Shown here piece by piece: positions 45,771 through 53,168 of a stretch of 64,000 nt of DNA. A program made the translations under genes and the position numbers. The stretch comes from Streptosporangium saharense (GTDB lineage Bacteria > Actinomycetota > Actinomycetes > Streptosporangiales > Streptosporangiaceae). Location: contig NZ_JACHJP010000011.1 in the NCBI RefSeq assembly GCF_014203715.1, forward strand, positions 231,097 through 295,096. The letters are read 5' to 3'. Each line of letters opens with the position of its first letter. Position 1 is the stretch's first letter. The notes under the pieces are model-generated. The model was not told where the DNA came from. It saw nothing but the letters and a program-made list of their open reading frames with translations, and made no database searches.

Positions 45771-47420
45771 TCAGCCGAGCGGCTTGCCGTCGGTCTTCCA
45801 GTAGTTGGTCATGTCCCAGGCCCAGACGGGCTGCGGGAAGTAGCCGCCCACCTTCTTGCCGAAGACCTCGGTCTTCGAGCCGTAGTAGAGGGGGACCAGC
45901 GAGTTGCCCGCGAGCAGCCTGGTGCTGGCCTCGGTGTAGAGCCGCTGCGCCTCCTGCGTGGAGTCGGTGGCCAGGGCCTTGGCGACGAGGTCGTCGGTCT
46001 CCTTGTCGCAGGAGAAGGCGTAGTTCTGGCCGCCCTGGACGGCCGCGGCGCAGGCGGTGAGGGCCTGGAAGAAGTTGCTGCCCTCGGGGTAGTCGGCAAC
46101 CCAGAAGCTGAGCGCCATGGGGACCTTGCCCGGGGTGCCCGCGAGCTCGAAGAACGTGCTCTGCTGGAGCGGACGCGGCTCGGCCTTCACCCCGATCTTG
46201 GCGAGGTCCTGCTGGAGCTGGGGCAGCAGGTTGGTCCACGGCGGGGTGTTCCAGGAGTAGAGCGTGGTGGAGAAGCCGTCGGGGTAGCCCGCCTCGGCGA
46301 GCAGCTGCTTGGCCTTGGCGACGTCCTGGTCGTGGACCAGCTTGTCGTCGGTGTGGCCGAGCACGCCGGGCGGCAGGAACTCGTTGGCCACCTGGCCCTG
46401 GCCGTTGACCAGTTTGAGGAGGAAGGCGCGGTCGATGGCGTAGGAGACGGCCTCGCGGACCTTCGGGTTGTCGAACGGCTTCATCTTGACGTTCAGCGTC
46501 AGGAAGTAGGTGCTGGGCTTGGCGATGGTGACGGTCTGGTCCTTCAGCGCGGCGTTGGCCGTGACCGACAGGTACTGGGCGGGCGGGATCGGGTCGCCCA
46601 TCAGGTCGATCTGGCCCTTCTCCAGTTGCAGCAGCGCCACGTCGGGGTTGACGCCGAGCAGCTCGACGACCTTGTCCACGTAGGGGCGAGGTTTGTCCCA
46701 GTACTTGGCGTTCTTCTCCAGCACGATCTGACGCCCTGGCGAGAACTCCTTGAAGACGAACGGCCCCGAGCCGAGCGGGCGGGTCGCCGCCTCCGCGCCG
46801 GAGCCCTCGGGGATGACCGAGGCGTGCGGCATGGCCAGGATGTACTTGAAGGCGGAGTTCGGCTGGGTCAGCTCGATGCGGAGCTCGCTGTCGGAGACGA
46901 CCTGGATGCCCTTGGGGGTGCCCTCGGGCTTCTTCCCGTACTCCTCTGCGCCCGCGACCCCGGTCCAGAAGCCGCGCACCGGCGACTTGGTGGCGGGGTC
47001 GAGGATGCGGGAGAAGGAGTAGGCGAAGTCCTTGGCCGTGACGGGCGAGCCGTCGGAGAAGGTCATCCCCGGCCTGATCCTGATCGTGTAGGTCTTCCCG
47101 TCTGGCGAGACCGTGGGCGGCGCCTCGGCGCCCTGCGGGACGAGTTCGCTGGTCTCGCCCTTGTAGTCGTAGAGGCGGTCGTACAGCATGCGCATGTTGT
47201 TCCAGCACGTCGCGTCGTAGCAGACGGCCGGGTCGAACGTCTTGGGGTCGGACTTGTAGGCGACGGTCATCGTGCCGCCCGCGCGGGGCGTGCCGTCTGC
47301 CGGGCCCGCGCCGGGGGTTTCCGCGTTCCGCTGGACCCCGCCGCAGGCCGCGACGGCTCCGAGCGCCACCACGGTCGTCGCCGTGGCGAACATGATGCGG
47401 GAGCGGCGTCGTCTCGCCAT
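45771..47420 (-). CDS. Peptide ABC transporter substrate-binding lipoprotein, second importer
   Basis: 549 aa SBP_bac_5 protein. A basic n-region (MARRRRSRIMFATATTVVAL) and lipobox AVAAC give a lipoprotein signal. Body: GGTMTVAYKSDPKTFDPAVCYDATCWNNM, PDGKTYTIRIRPGMTFSDGSPVTAKDFAYSFSRILDP (in pieces), VREAVSYAIDRAF. GAGGAGG lies 7 nt before ATG 47420. It differs clearly from the two copies at 24-27 kb, so the importers likely take different peptides. First gene of an operon reaching to about 36.2 kb. Confidence 0.94.
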   Translation of the reverse strand: MARRRRSRIMFATATTVVALGAVAACGGVQRNAETPGAGPADGTPRAGGTMTVAYKSDPKTFDPAVCYDATCWNNMRMLYDRLYDYKGETSELVPQGAEAPPTVSPDGKTYTIRIRPGMTFSDGSPVTAKDFAYSFSRILDPATKSPVRGFWTGVAGAEEYGKKPEGTPKGIQVVSDSELRIELTQPNSAFKYILAMPHASVIPEGSGAEAATRPLGSGPFVFKEFSPGRQIVLEKNAKYWDKPRPYVDKVVELLGVNPDVALLQLEKGQIDLMGDPIPPAQYLSVTANAALKDQTVTIAKPSTYFLTLNVKMKPFDNPKVREAVSYAIDRAFLLKLVNGQGQVANEFLPPGVLGHTDDKLVHDQDVAKAKQLLAEAGYPDGFSTTLYSWNTPPWTNLLPQLQQDLAKIGVKAEPRPLQQSTFFELAGTPGKVPMALSFWVADYPEGSNFFQALTACAAAVQGGQNYAFSCDKETDDLVAKALATDSTQEAQRLYTEASTRLLAGNSLVPLYYGSKTEVFGKKVGGYFPQPVWAWDMTNYWKTDGKPLG

Positions 47421-47430
47421 CAATTCCCTC

Positions 47431-47460
47431 CTCTGGAAGCCTCTGGAAGTCTCTGGAAAG
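47431..47460 (-). repeat. Three 10-bp direct repeats in the leader of the binding-protein gene
   Basis: CTCTGGAAGC, CTCTGGAAGT and CTCTGGAAAG follow head to tail on the plus strand, immediately upstream of the ribosome site of the minus-strand gene starting at 47420. The 10-bp spacing would place copies on one DNA face. Confidence 0.6.
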
Positions 47461-47502
47461 CGACGCGGAGTCCTCGATCCCCCGCCTGCTCACTGTCTCC
47501 GC

Positions 47503-47525
47503 TGTCGATCGTCGACAATCGACAA
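47503..47525. promoter_or_regulatory. Inverted-repeat operator TGTCGA-TCG-TCGACA, shared with 48764
   Basis: TGTCGA and TCGACA flank a TCG centre (47503-47517), followed by a further half-site TCGACAA at 47519-47525. It lies about 80 nt upstream of the importer operon start at 47420. The core is identical to that of the larger palindrome upstream of the dehydrogenase gene. Confidence 0.75.
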
Positions 47526-47583
47526 TATGGGCCGAGTTTCGGGCCACCGTCAATAGTGGATCCGGCCCGTTATGAATCCGCGC

Positions 47584-47597
47584 TCAAAGCGCTTTCA
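47584..47597. promoter_or_regulatory. LacI-type operator-like palindrome
   Basis: TCAAAGCGCTTTCA contains the perfect palindrome AAAGCGCTTT with flanks close to the LacI-family consensus TGAAAGCGCTTTCA. It sits 164 nt upstream of the importer operon start. No LacI-family gene is in the window. Confidence 0.45.
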
Positions 47598-47671
47598 AGC
47601 CTGTGACCTGCTCAAACGCGGGCACGCCTGACCGCCCGTCCCGGCTCGGCCCCCCGGGGGCATGCCGTACG

Positions 47672-47695
47672 GCTGACCGCCTCATGACGGTCAGC
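47672..47695 (-). terminator. Hairpin downstream of the dehydrogenase gene
   Basis: GCTGACCG (47672-47679) pairs with CGGTCAGC (47688-47695) across an 8-nt loop, about 28 nt past the stop of the minus-strand dehydrogenase. No T-run follows, as is common in actinomycete terminators. The rest of 47421-47723 holds the operators listed separately and no gene. Confidence 0.45.
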
Positions 47696-47723
47696 GACGG
47701 GCGTCAGGACGTCCCGGGTGCGG

Positions 47724-48755
47724 TCAGTAGCCCTTCTCCCTGTCGTACACGTTGCGCAGCGGACGCCCGTCGAGCCAGCGCCGAAGGTTGTCGGCGAACA
47801 GCTCGGTGATCGCCCGGTTCTCCGTGTCCACGGTGGAGGCCGAGTGCGGGGAGACGACGACGTTGTCCATGCCCCACAGCGGCGACTCCTGCGGCAGCGG
47901 CTCGGTCGAGAAGACGTCAAGGAAGGCGCCGCCGAGGTGACGGGTGGCGAGCGCCTCCGTCAGCGCCCCCTCGTCCACCACCTGGCCGCGCGAGATGTTG
48001 ACCAGGACCGCCCCGGGAGCCAGCGCGGCGAGCTGCCGTTCCCCGACGAGCCCCTCGGTCTCCTCGGTGAGCGGGCAGGCGAGCACCAGCGCCCCGGCCC
48101 CGGCGAGGGCGTCGTCGATCTCGGTGAACGGCCACAGCTCGGCCAGCCCGGGGATGTCGTAGGTCCTCCCCGGCCTGCCGACGCCGACGACCTCGACCCC
48201 GAGGGCCGAGAACACCCTGGCAACCTGACGCCCGATGCCGCCGAGGCCGACCACCACCAGCCGCAGGCCCGCCAGCCCCCGGGTGGTGTAGCGCTCCCAG
48301 TGTTTCCGCGCCTGCCAGCGGGTCAGGTCGGGCACGCCCTTGACGAAGTGCAGCACCCCGGTGAGCGCGAACTCCGCCAGCGGAACCGCGTGGACACCCG
48401 CCGCCGTGGTGAGCACGAGGTCGCTGTCCCCCAGCCCGGTCCTGCGCACGAACTGCCCGATGCCCGCGCTGGTCGCCTGCACCCAGCGCAACTCCGGGCA
48501 GTTGTACGGCATGCCCGCCCGGTCGAGCCAGTCGAAGTCGAAGCTGACGTGCGCGGAGGCCCGCAGGTCACGCCAGCGCCGGAGGTCGGCCTCCGACAGT
48601 TCGCGGTCGATCCCGGTGTGGTCGGCGGGATAGCGCGGCCGTGGCAGCAGATCCGGCTCGTAGAGGACCTCGATCCGTGGATCAACGGCCCTGATGGCCT
48701 CCACATGCTCGGGTTCCAACGGTGACGCCACCAGCACGCGGAGCTTGTCTGCCAC
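47724..48755 (-). CDS. D-2-hydroxyacid dehydrogenase (NAD-binding)
   Basis: About 343 aa. The NAD Rossmann motif is LRLVVVGLGGIGRQVARVFSALGVEVVGVGR, the catalytic Arg lies in NISRGQVVDEGAL, the Glu in FLDVFSTEPLPQESPLW and the His in VSPHSAS. It reduces 2-keto acids to D-2-hydroxy acids or the reverse. GTG 48755 is chosen because GAGGAGG ends 4 nt upstream; an upstream frame extension would start inside the operator. The palindromic operator at 48764-48790 lies right over its leader. Confidence 0.9.
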   Translation of the reverse strand: MADKLRVLVASPLEPEHVEAIRAVDPRIEVLYEPDLLPRPRYPADHTGIDRELSEADLRRWRDLRASAHVSFDFDWLDRAGMPYNCPELRWVQATSAGIGQFVRRTGLGDSDLVLTTAAGVHAVPLAEFALTGVLHFVKGVPDLTRWQARKHWERYTTRGLAGLRLVVVGLGGIGRQVARVFSALGVEVVGVGRPGRTYDIPGLAELWPFTEIDDALAGAGALVLACPLTEETEGLVGERQLAALAPGAVLVNISRGQVVDEGALTEALATRHLGGAFLDVFSTEPLPQESPLWGMDNVVVSPHSASTVDTENRAITELFADNLRRWLDGRPLRNVYDREKGY

Positions 48756-48763
48756 CACGCCTC

Positions 48764-48790
48764 CTCGATTGTCGATCGTCGACAATCGAG
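48764..48790. promoter_or_regulatory. 27-bp perfect palindrome over the dehydrogenase leader
   Basis: Arms CTCGATTGTCGA and TCGACAATCGAG (12 bp, perfect) surround a TCG centre. It overlaps the region just before the ribosome site of the gene starting at 48755. The central 15 bp are identical to the site at 47503-47517, so one regulator probably controls both promoters. Confidence 0.8.
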
Positions 48791-48893
48791 GCTAGGACGC
48801 CCCTTGACCTCCCGCAAGACACCCATCCCCACACTTCCGACACCTACCAATGAAGGACGTCTTAACACCAAACATCTCACCGGGGACCTGCGG

Positions 48894-50396
48894 TTAACGG
48901 GCACCCTCCTCCACCCGGACGCTCTCCCTCACGAGCACACCCGCCGGACTCCCCTCCCGGCGGGGAATGGCCGCGATCATGGCCAGACCGAGCAGGGCCA
49001 GGCCTCCGGAGAGCAGGAACGTGAGCGTGTAGGCGGCCTCCGTGGGCGGCGTACCCGCGCCCCGCGACCCCGTGGCCAGCAGCGCGGTCGTGATCTGGAC
49101 GCCCAGGGCGGCGCCGACCGTCCGCATGATCGTGTTGACGCCGGTCGCGACCCCGGTGTGCCGGGGCTCGACCGAGTCGACGGTCAGGTTGCCCAGCGCC
49201 GCGAACGCGAGCCCGTATCCGGCCCCGACGATCGCCCCGGCCAGATAGAGCTGCCACATGCTCTCGTGCGCCACGGCCAGGAACCCGTAGGCCACGGCGG
49301 CGCAGACCGCCCCGCACCCCAGTGGCACCCGCCCTCCGAACCGACGCCCCAGCATGGCCGAGACCGGTCCCGCCGCCAGCGTCGCCACCGCCAGCGGCAA
49401 CATCACCAGGCCCGCCCGCGCCGCGGAGAGGCCGAAGCCGTACCCCGCCGTCACCGGGGTCTGGGCGAACTGCGGGAAGAGCGTCACCGAGGCGAACATG
49501 GCGGCGGCGGTGACCAGGGTGACGAGGTTGACGCTCACCGGCGCCCGCCGCCTGATCACCCGCAGATCGACAAGCGGCCTCGCGACCCGCGACTCGACGA
49601 CCACGAAGGCCACCGCCAGCAGCACCGCCCCGCCGAACAGCCCCAGAACACGCGCCGAACCCCACCCCCACGAGGCACCCTGGCTGACCCCGAGCAGCAG
49701 GCAGACGAGCAGCCCGGACAGCAGCCCCGCCCCGGCCAGATCGACCCGGCCCCGCCCACGCGCCCCGGCTGCGGGCAGCCGTACGGCGAGCAGCAGGGCG
49801 AGGGCGGCGAGCACGAGCGTCCCCCAGAACAGCCAGGCCGCTCCCGGGCCGTCGACGACCGGCCCGCCGATCACCATGGCCGCCGAGCCGCCGATCCCGA
49901 ACATGGCGCCGAGCAGCGCGATCACCCCGGGGACGCGTACGGCGGGCAGGCTGGTCCTGGCGATGCCGAACGCCAGCGGGAACACCCCGCCCGCGACCCC
50001 CTGCAACGCCCGCCCCGCGATCAGCGTGGGAAGCGATCCGGCGGTCACGGCCAGCGCGGCCACCACCGTCCCGGCGCAGAAGCAGACCAGGCAGCCGAGC
50101 AGGACCGGACGGTAGCCGAACAGGTCGCCGAGGCCGCCCGCGATCGGGGTGACGACGGCGGAGCTGAGCATGAAGGCGGTGAGCGTCCAGGCCACGGTGG
50201 TCGCGGAGGCGCCGAACAGCTCACCGAAGGCGGGCAGCGCACCGGCGACGATCGTCTGGGCGATGCCTGCGGCGAGTACGGCGAGCAGCAGCCCGGCGAC
50301 GATCATCGACTCGGACGCGGGGGCGTCTCTTTTCTGGCGACTCCGGAAGCGACGCAACAGCCCGACCAGCGCCGCGATCCCCAGGGCGATCCACAT
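48894..50396 (-). CDS. MFS drug/solute exporter (DHA2/EmrB-QacA-like, 14 TM)
   Basis: About 500 aa of multiple hydrophobic helices. An N-terminal helix WIALGIAALVGLL is followed by a basic loop and the main transporter: LLLAVLAAGIAQTIVAGALPAFGELFGASATTVAWTLTAFML, motif A-like GGLGDLFGYRPVLLGCL and ALQGVAGGVFPLAFGIART. ATG 50396 follows GGGGAAGCGTG. Likely drug or metabolite efflux. Divergent TetR gene with a palindromic operator between them. Confidence 0.88.
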   Translation of the reverse strand: MWIALGIAALVGLLRRFRSRQKRDAPASESMIVAGLLLAVLAAGIAQTIVAGALPAFGELFGASATTVAWTLTAFMLSSAVVTPIAGGLGDLFGYRPVLLGCLVCFCAGTVVAALAVTAGSLPTLIAGRALQGVAGGVFPLAFGIARTSLPAVRVPGVIALLGAMFGIGGSAAMVIGGPVVDGPGAAWLFWGTLVLAALALLLAVRLPAAGARGRGRVDLAGAGLLSGLLVCLLLGVSQGASWGWGSARVLGLFGGAVLLAVAFVVVESRVARPLVDLRVIRRRAPVSVNLVTLVTAAAMFASVTLFPQFAQTPVTAGYGFGLSAARAGLVMLPLAVATLAAGPVSAMLGRRFGGRVPLGCGAVCAAVAYGFLAVAHESMWQLYLAGAIVGAGYGLAFAALGNLTVDSVEPRHTGVATGVNTIMRTVGAALGVQITTALLATGSRGAGTPPTEAAYTLTFLLSGGLALLGLAMIAAIPRREGSPAGVLVRESVRVEEGAR

Positions 50397-50521
50397 CACG
50401 CTTCCCCTGTCTCTGGCCGGGGCTCGGGCAGGGATCTTTCCTCGGGAAGCCGGAGCGAGCCGTACCCGACGATCATGAGCATGTGGGTCCCCCATGAAGT
50501 AGAAGTAAGGTGACCCTAAGT

Positions 50522-50543
50522 CTTGCGGACAGCAGTCCGCAAG
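50522..50543. promoter_or_regulatory. TetR-type palindromic operator between the MFS and TetR genes
   Basis: Perfect inverted repeat CTTGCGGAC-AGCA-GTCCGCAAG (9-bp arms, 4-nt centre) lies 23 nt before ATG 50566 and 126 nt before the divergent MFS start. Confidence 0.75.
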
Positions 50544-50565
50544 AATGTTCCACTACAGTTCCCTC

Positions 50566-51225
50566 ATGTCCACGCCCACCGGTGAGCCGAAGGCACGCAG
50601 CCCCTGGGGCGGGCTCAACCGTGACCGGATCATCGCCGTGGCCCAGGACATCGCCCGGCGCGAGGGGCTTGAGGCGCTGACCATCCGGCGGCTCGCGACC
50701 GACCTCGGTGTCTCCCGGATGGCCCTGTACCGGCACGTCCCGGACAAGGAAGCCCTCGTCGGACTCACCCTGGACGCCATCGCGCGGCAGGACATCGTCC
50801 CGCCCGTTCCCGAGACGGGGCCGTGGCCCCAACGGCTGCGCGCGCTCGCCCTGGGCATGCACCGCGAGCTGGGCGCCTACCCCGGCACGATCGACGTCCT
50901 GACCGCCCCGCACACCCACCACGGCCCCGGCCCGCTACGCCTGGTCGAGACGATCCTGACGATCCTCACCGACGCCGGACTCGACGAACGCGACACCGCC
51001 CGCTACTACCTGGTCTTCCTCGACCTGGTCCTCGGCCGCCTGCAACGCGAGGCCCACGGCGACCCGATCGCCAACCACCGCCAGGCCACCATCGCCACCG
51101 AACCCGACGCCCCCGACCAACTCCGCGCCATCGAGCCCCACCTACGAAACCTGACCCCCGAGGACATCTTCCACACCGAACTGGACATGCTGATAGCCGC
51201 CATCACCACCCACGCCCACCACTGA
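50566..51225 (+). CDS. TetR-family transcriptional regulator (TetR_C-type)
   Basis: About 219 aa. N-terminal HTH GLNRDRIIAVAQDIARREGLEALTIRRLATDLGVSRMALYRHVPDKEAL (about residues 16-65), followed by a TetR_C-like all-helical ligand domain. ATG 50566 (MSTPTGEP) is preferred; ATG 50545 would add seven residues and overlaps nothing, but no Shine-Dalgarno supports either. Divergent from the MFS exporter and close to the operator at 50522, so it probably represses the exporter and itself. The 3' half is notably C-rich. Confidence 0.9.
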   Translation: MSTPTGEPKARSPWGGLNRDRIIAVAQDIARREGLEALTIRRLATDLGVSRMALYRHVPDKEALVGLTLDAIARQDIVPPVPETGPWPQRLRALALGMHRELGAYPGTIDVLTAPHTHHGPGPLRLVETILTILTDAGLDERDTARYYLVFLDLVLGRLQREAHGDPIANHRQATIATEPDAPDQLRAIEPHLRNLTPEDIFHTELDMLIAAITTHAHH

Positions 51226-51277
51226 GGCGTCCGATCACCGCCAGCGTCTTCCCTCACCCGTCTGTGACGCTGGAGCC

Positions 51278-51724
51278 ATGAGTACAGAGGACCAGGCACA
51301 GGACGCCTGGACGGTGATGGAGAAGTTCTATCGGGCCGAGGCCGCGTACGTCGCCGCCGGTGGGTTCGGCAAGGCCAGCTACGACGAGGTCGCCACGTAT
51401 CTTGACCCGGAGGTTGTCCTGTACCAAGCTCCCGGCCTGCCGTTCACGGGAACCGGAACGTGGCGAGGACACGACGGCCTTGAGCGCTTCCTGGCCACGT
51501 TCAGCGAGACCTGGTCGTCCATGGAATTCCTCGAACAGGAACACTGGGGCGACAGGGACACGGTGGTGGTACGCAACCGGGTACGGTTCCGCGCCCGCGC
51601 GACCGGCCAGGAGGTGGACACCCTGATCCTGCAACTGATCCGAGTACGGCACGGCCGCATGCTCGAATGCCGCCCCTTCTACTGGGACCCCACCACCATC
51701 ACCACCGCAACCTCACACTCCTAG
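51278..51724 (+). CDS. SnoaL/NTF2-like domain protein
   Basis: 148-residue alpha+beta cone-fold protein (nuclear transport factor 2/SnoaL-like): DEVATYLDPEVVLYQAPGLPFTGTGTWRGHDGLERFLATF with the typical PEVVLxQ and WRGHDGLERF segments, ending ILQLIRVRHGRMLECRPFYWD. Family members are isomerases, cyclases or ligand-binding proteins; no specific role is visible. GGAG lies just before ATG 51278. Stands alone 53 nt after the TetR gene, and the CRISPR array begins 60 nt downstream. Confidence 0.82.
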   Translation: MSTEDQAQDAWTVMEKFYRAEAAYVAAGGFGKASYDEVATYLDPEVVLYQAPGLPFTGTGTWRGHDGLERFLATFSETWSSMEFLEQEHWGDRDTVVVRNRVRFRARATGQEVDTLILQLIRVRHGRMLECRPFYWDPTTITTATSHS

Positions 51725-51783
51725 ACTCCGCACCCCACGATGTCGCTGAAGCTTGGAGGCACCAACGTGCCAGAGGCCCACGT

Positions 51784-52071
51784 GTTACGAACCCTTCAGG
51801 GTGATAAGTGACCTCGCCGTACCCGCCGCGCAGAAGCTCGGGTTCGGGTTGCGAACCCTTCAGGGTGATGAGTGACGGAGACCCAGCCTTTCGTCTTGCC
51901 GCACCTCATGCGTTGCGAACCCTTCAGGGTGATGAGTGACCGTGGACGTAGATCCACCGGCCGCCCCGGAAGTGCCAGCGTTGCGAACCCTTCAGGGTGA
52001 TGAGTGACGTGCTCGGGATCGGGCAGCTCATGACGGCCCGCGGTTGCGAACCCTTCAGGGTGATGAGTGAC
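51784..52071 (-). CRISPR. Orphan CRISPR array, 5 repeats and 4 spacers
   Basis: 29-nt repeats start at 51784, 51848, 51912, 51980 and 52043. Each begins GTTGCGAACCCTTCAGGGTG and ends ATGAGTGAC, with an internal CCCT-TC-AGGG stem. Spacers at 51813-51847, 51877-51911, 51941-51979 and 52009-52042 are unique and 35, 35, 39 and 34 nt long. The leftmost repeat has two substitutions (A at positions 4 and 23), typical of the trailer end, so the leader is probably right of 52071 and transcription leftward. No cas gene occurs in the window. Confidence 0.92.
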
Positions 52072-52574
52072 CCGAGGGTAAAGTCCCGGGTCAGAGCTGG
52101 CGCTGTGAGGGTGGAACTCGCTGTTTCTGCAGCAGTCCGGCGGTAGTGCAGAAGCGCAGGTCAGAGCGTTGATCATCTTTGGATCTGATCCGATGATGCT
52201 TCTTCCCTCCTCGCACCGGCAACCGACAGTGGTCAGCACAACTCGGTGATCCATTGTGCACGGCCACGAAGTACTTCCGGGAACCAATCAAGGAGATTGA
52301 GGCCGATACCTGGCGGCGGCTCCAGACTGGCACCGTGGTGTCGTCCGAACGTTCCGCGGAGTTGGGCATCTCCACAGAACGAGAAACGGCGATCCTCACT
52401 GCCTGGGAACGAGGTCAGGCTGATGGGACGCTCTCCTGAGCGGGGTTGCGGTACCACTTCCCCAGGCCCAGCGGGCGACCTGCACCTCGCGGGTGGCGTC
52501 CGCGCTCCGCCCGGCCCGGGGCGACGATCCGGCCGGGCAGCCGGTAGAGGACGCTCTCTCCCATCCGCAGGGTC
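52072..52574. other. Intergenic region right of the CRISPR array (probable leader) with a doubtful small frame
   Basis: About 500 nt of lower GC than the flanks. The part next to the array (52072-52250) is the likely CRISPR leader by array polarity. A 61-codon plus-strand frame ending at 52439 (EIEADTWRRLQTGTVVSSER) has no start with ribosome site in frame and is not called. Nothing else is recognised. Confidence 0.4.
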
Positions 52575-53168
52575 TCAAGCGTGGCGGTCGTGTTCTCTGC
52601 GATGTTCGTCAGAGCGGCCAGGTGCGAGGGGAAGAATGAGCACGTCCATGAGCGGGGCGTCGGGCCAGCCGGGACGGAGTTGGGCGACCTTGTGCCAGCC
52701 CCACCGGGTGTAGGCGCCGTAGGCGGTCGTGTTGTCCGGCCGTACCAGAAGCGTGGCGCGCTGTTCGGTACGGGCGGCCAGGAGCGTGTCGTGCAGAGCG
52801 CGGGCGATGCCCTGACCGGTCCATGAGCGGCGCACCATGATCTCCGACAGGGCGAAGGTGCGGGTGCCGTCCTCGTCGGCGAAACCGGGTTCCGGCTCGG
52901 CCAGCAGGCCGTTCCACCACGCGCTCCCGGAGGTGAGCGCCCAGCCCCATGCTTGACCGACCACCACCCCGTCAACGTGGGCGAAAACAAGGTCGAAACC
53001 ATCGCGGCTGGTATAGGCGTCGAAACGCAGCAGGAACGCCTCGGCGCTGGAGAACTCTCCCCCGGCGGCGATCTCCTCGGCGTAGGCGTCGTTGTGGATG
53101 TCGGCGACCAGATCGCGGTGCTGTCGCGCTTCGGCGGCATTCAGTCGCTGGAAGGTCACGTCGGTCAT
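52575..53168 (-). CDS. GNAT-family N-acetyltransferase
   Basis: 197 aa. The acetyl-CoA-binding region is LSEIMVRRSWTGQGIARALHDTLLA (R/Q-x-x-G-x-A type) followed by ATLLVRPDNTTAYGAYTRWGWHKVAQL. Its ATG overlaps the stop of the XRE/TPR regulator (ATGA), so the two are co-expressed and the GNAT may be the regulator's dedicated effector or modify its ligand. The substrate is unknown. Confidence 0.87.
   Translation of the reverse strand: MTDVTFQRLNAAEARQHRDLVADIHNDAYAEEIAAGGEFSSAEAFLLRFDAYTSRDGFDLVFAHVDGVVVGQAWGWALTSGSAWWNGLLAEPEPGFADEDGTRTFALSEIMVRRSWTGQGIARALHDTLLAARTEQRATLLVRPDNTTAYGAYTRWGWHKVAQLRPGWPDAPLMDVLILPLAPGRSDEHRREHDRHA

Noticed and set aside
52254..52439. 61-codon plus-strand frame right of the CRISPR array
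   Set aside because: No start codon with a ribosome site in frame and no family resemblance; mentioned only under the intergenic region.
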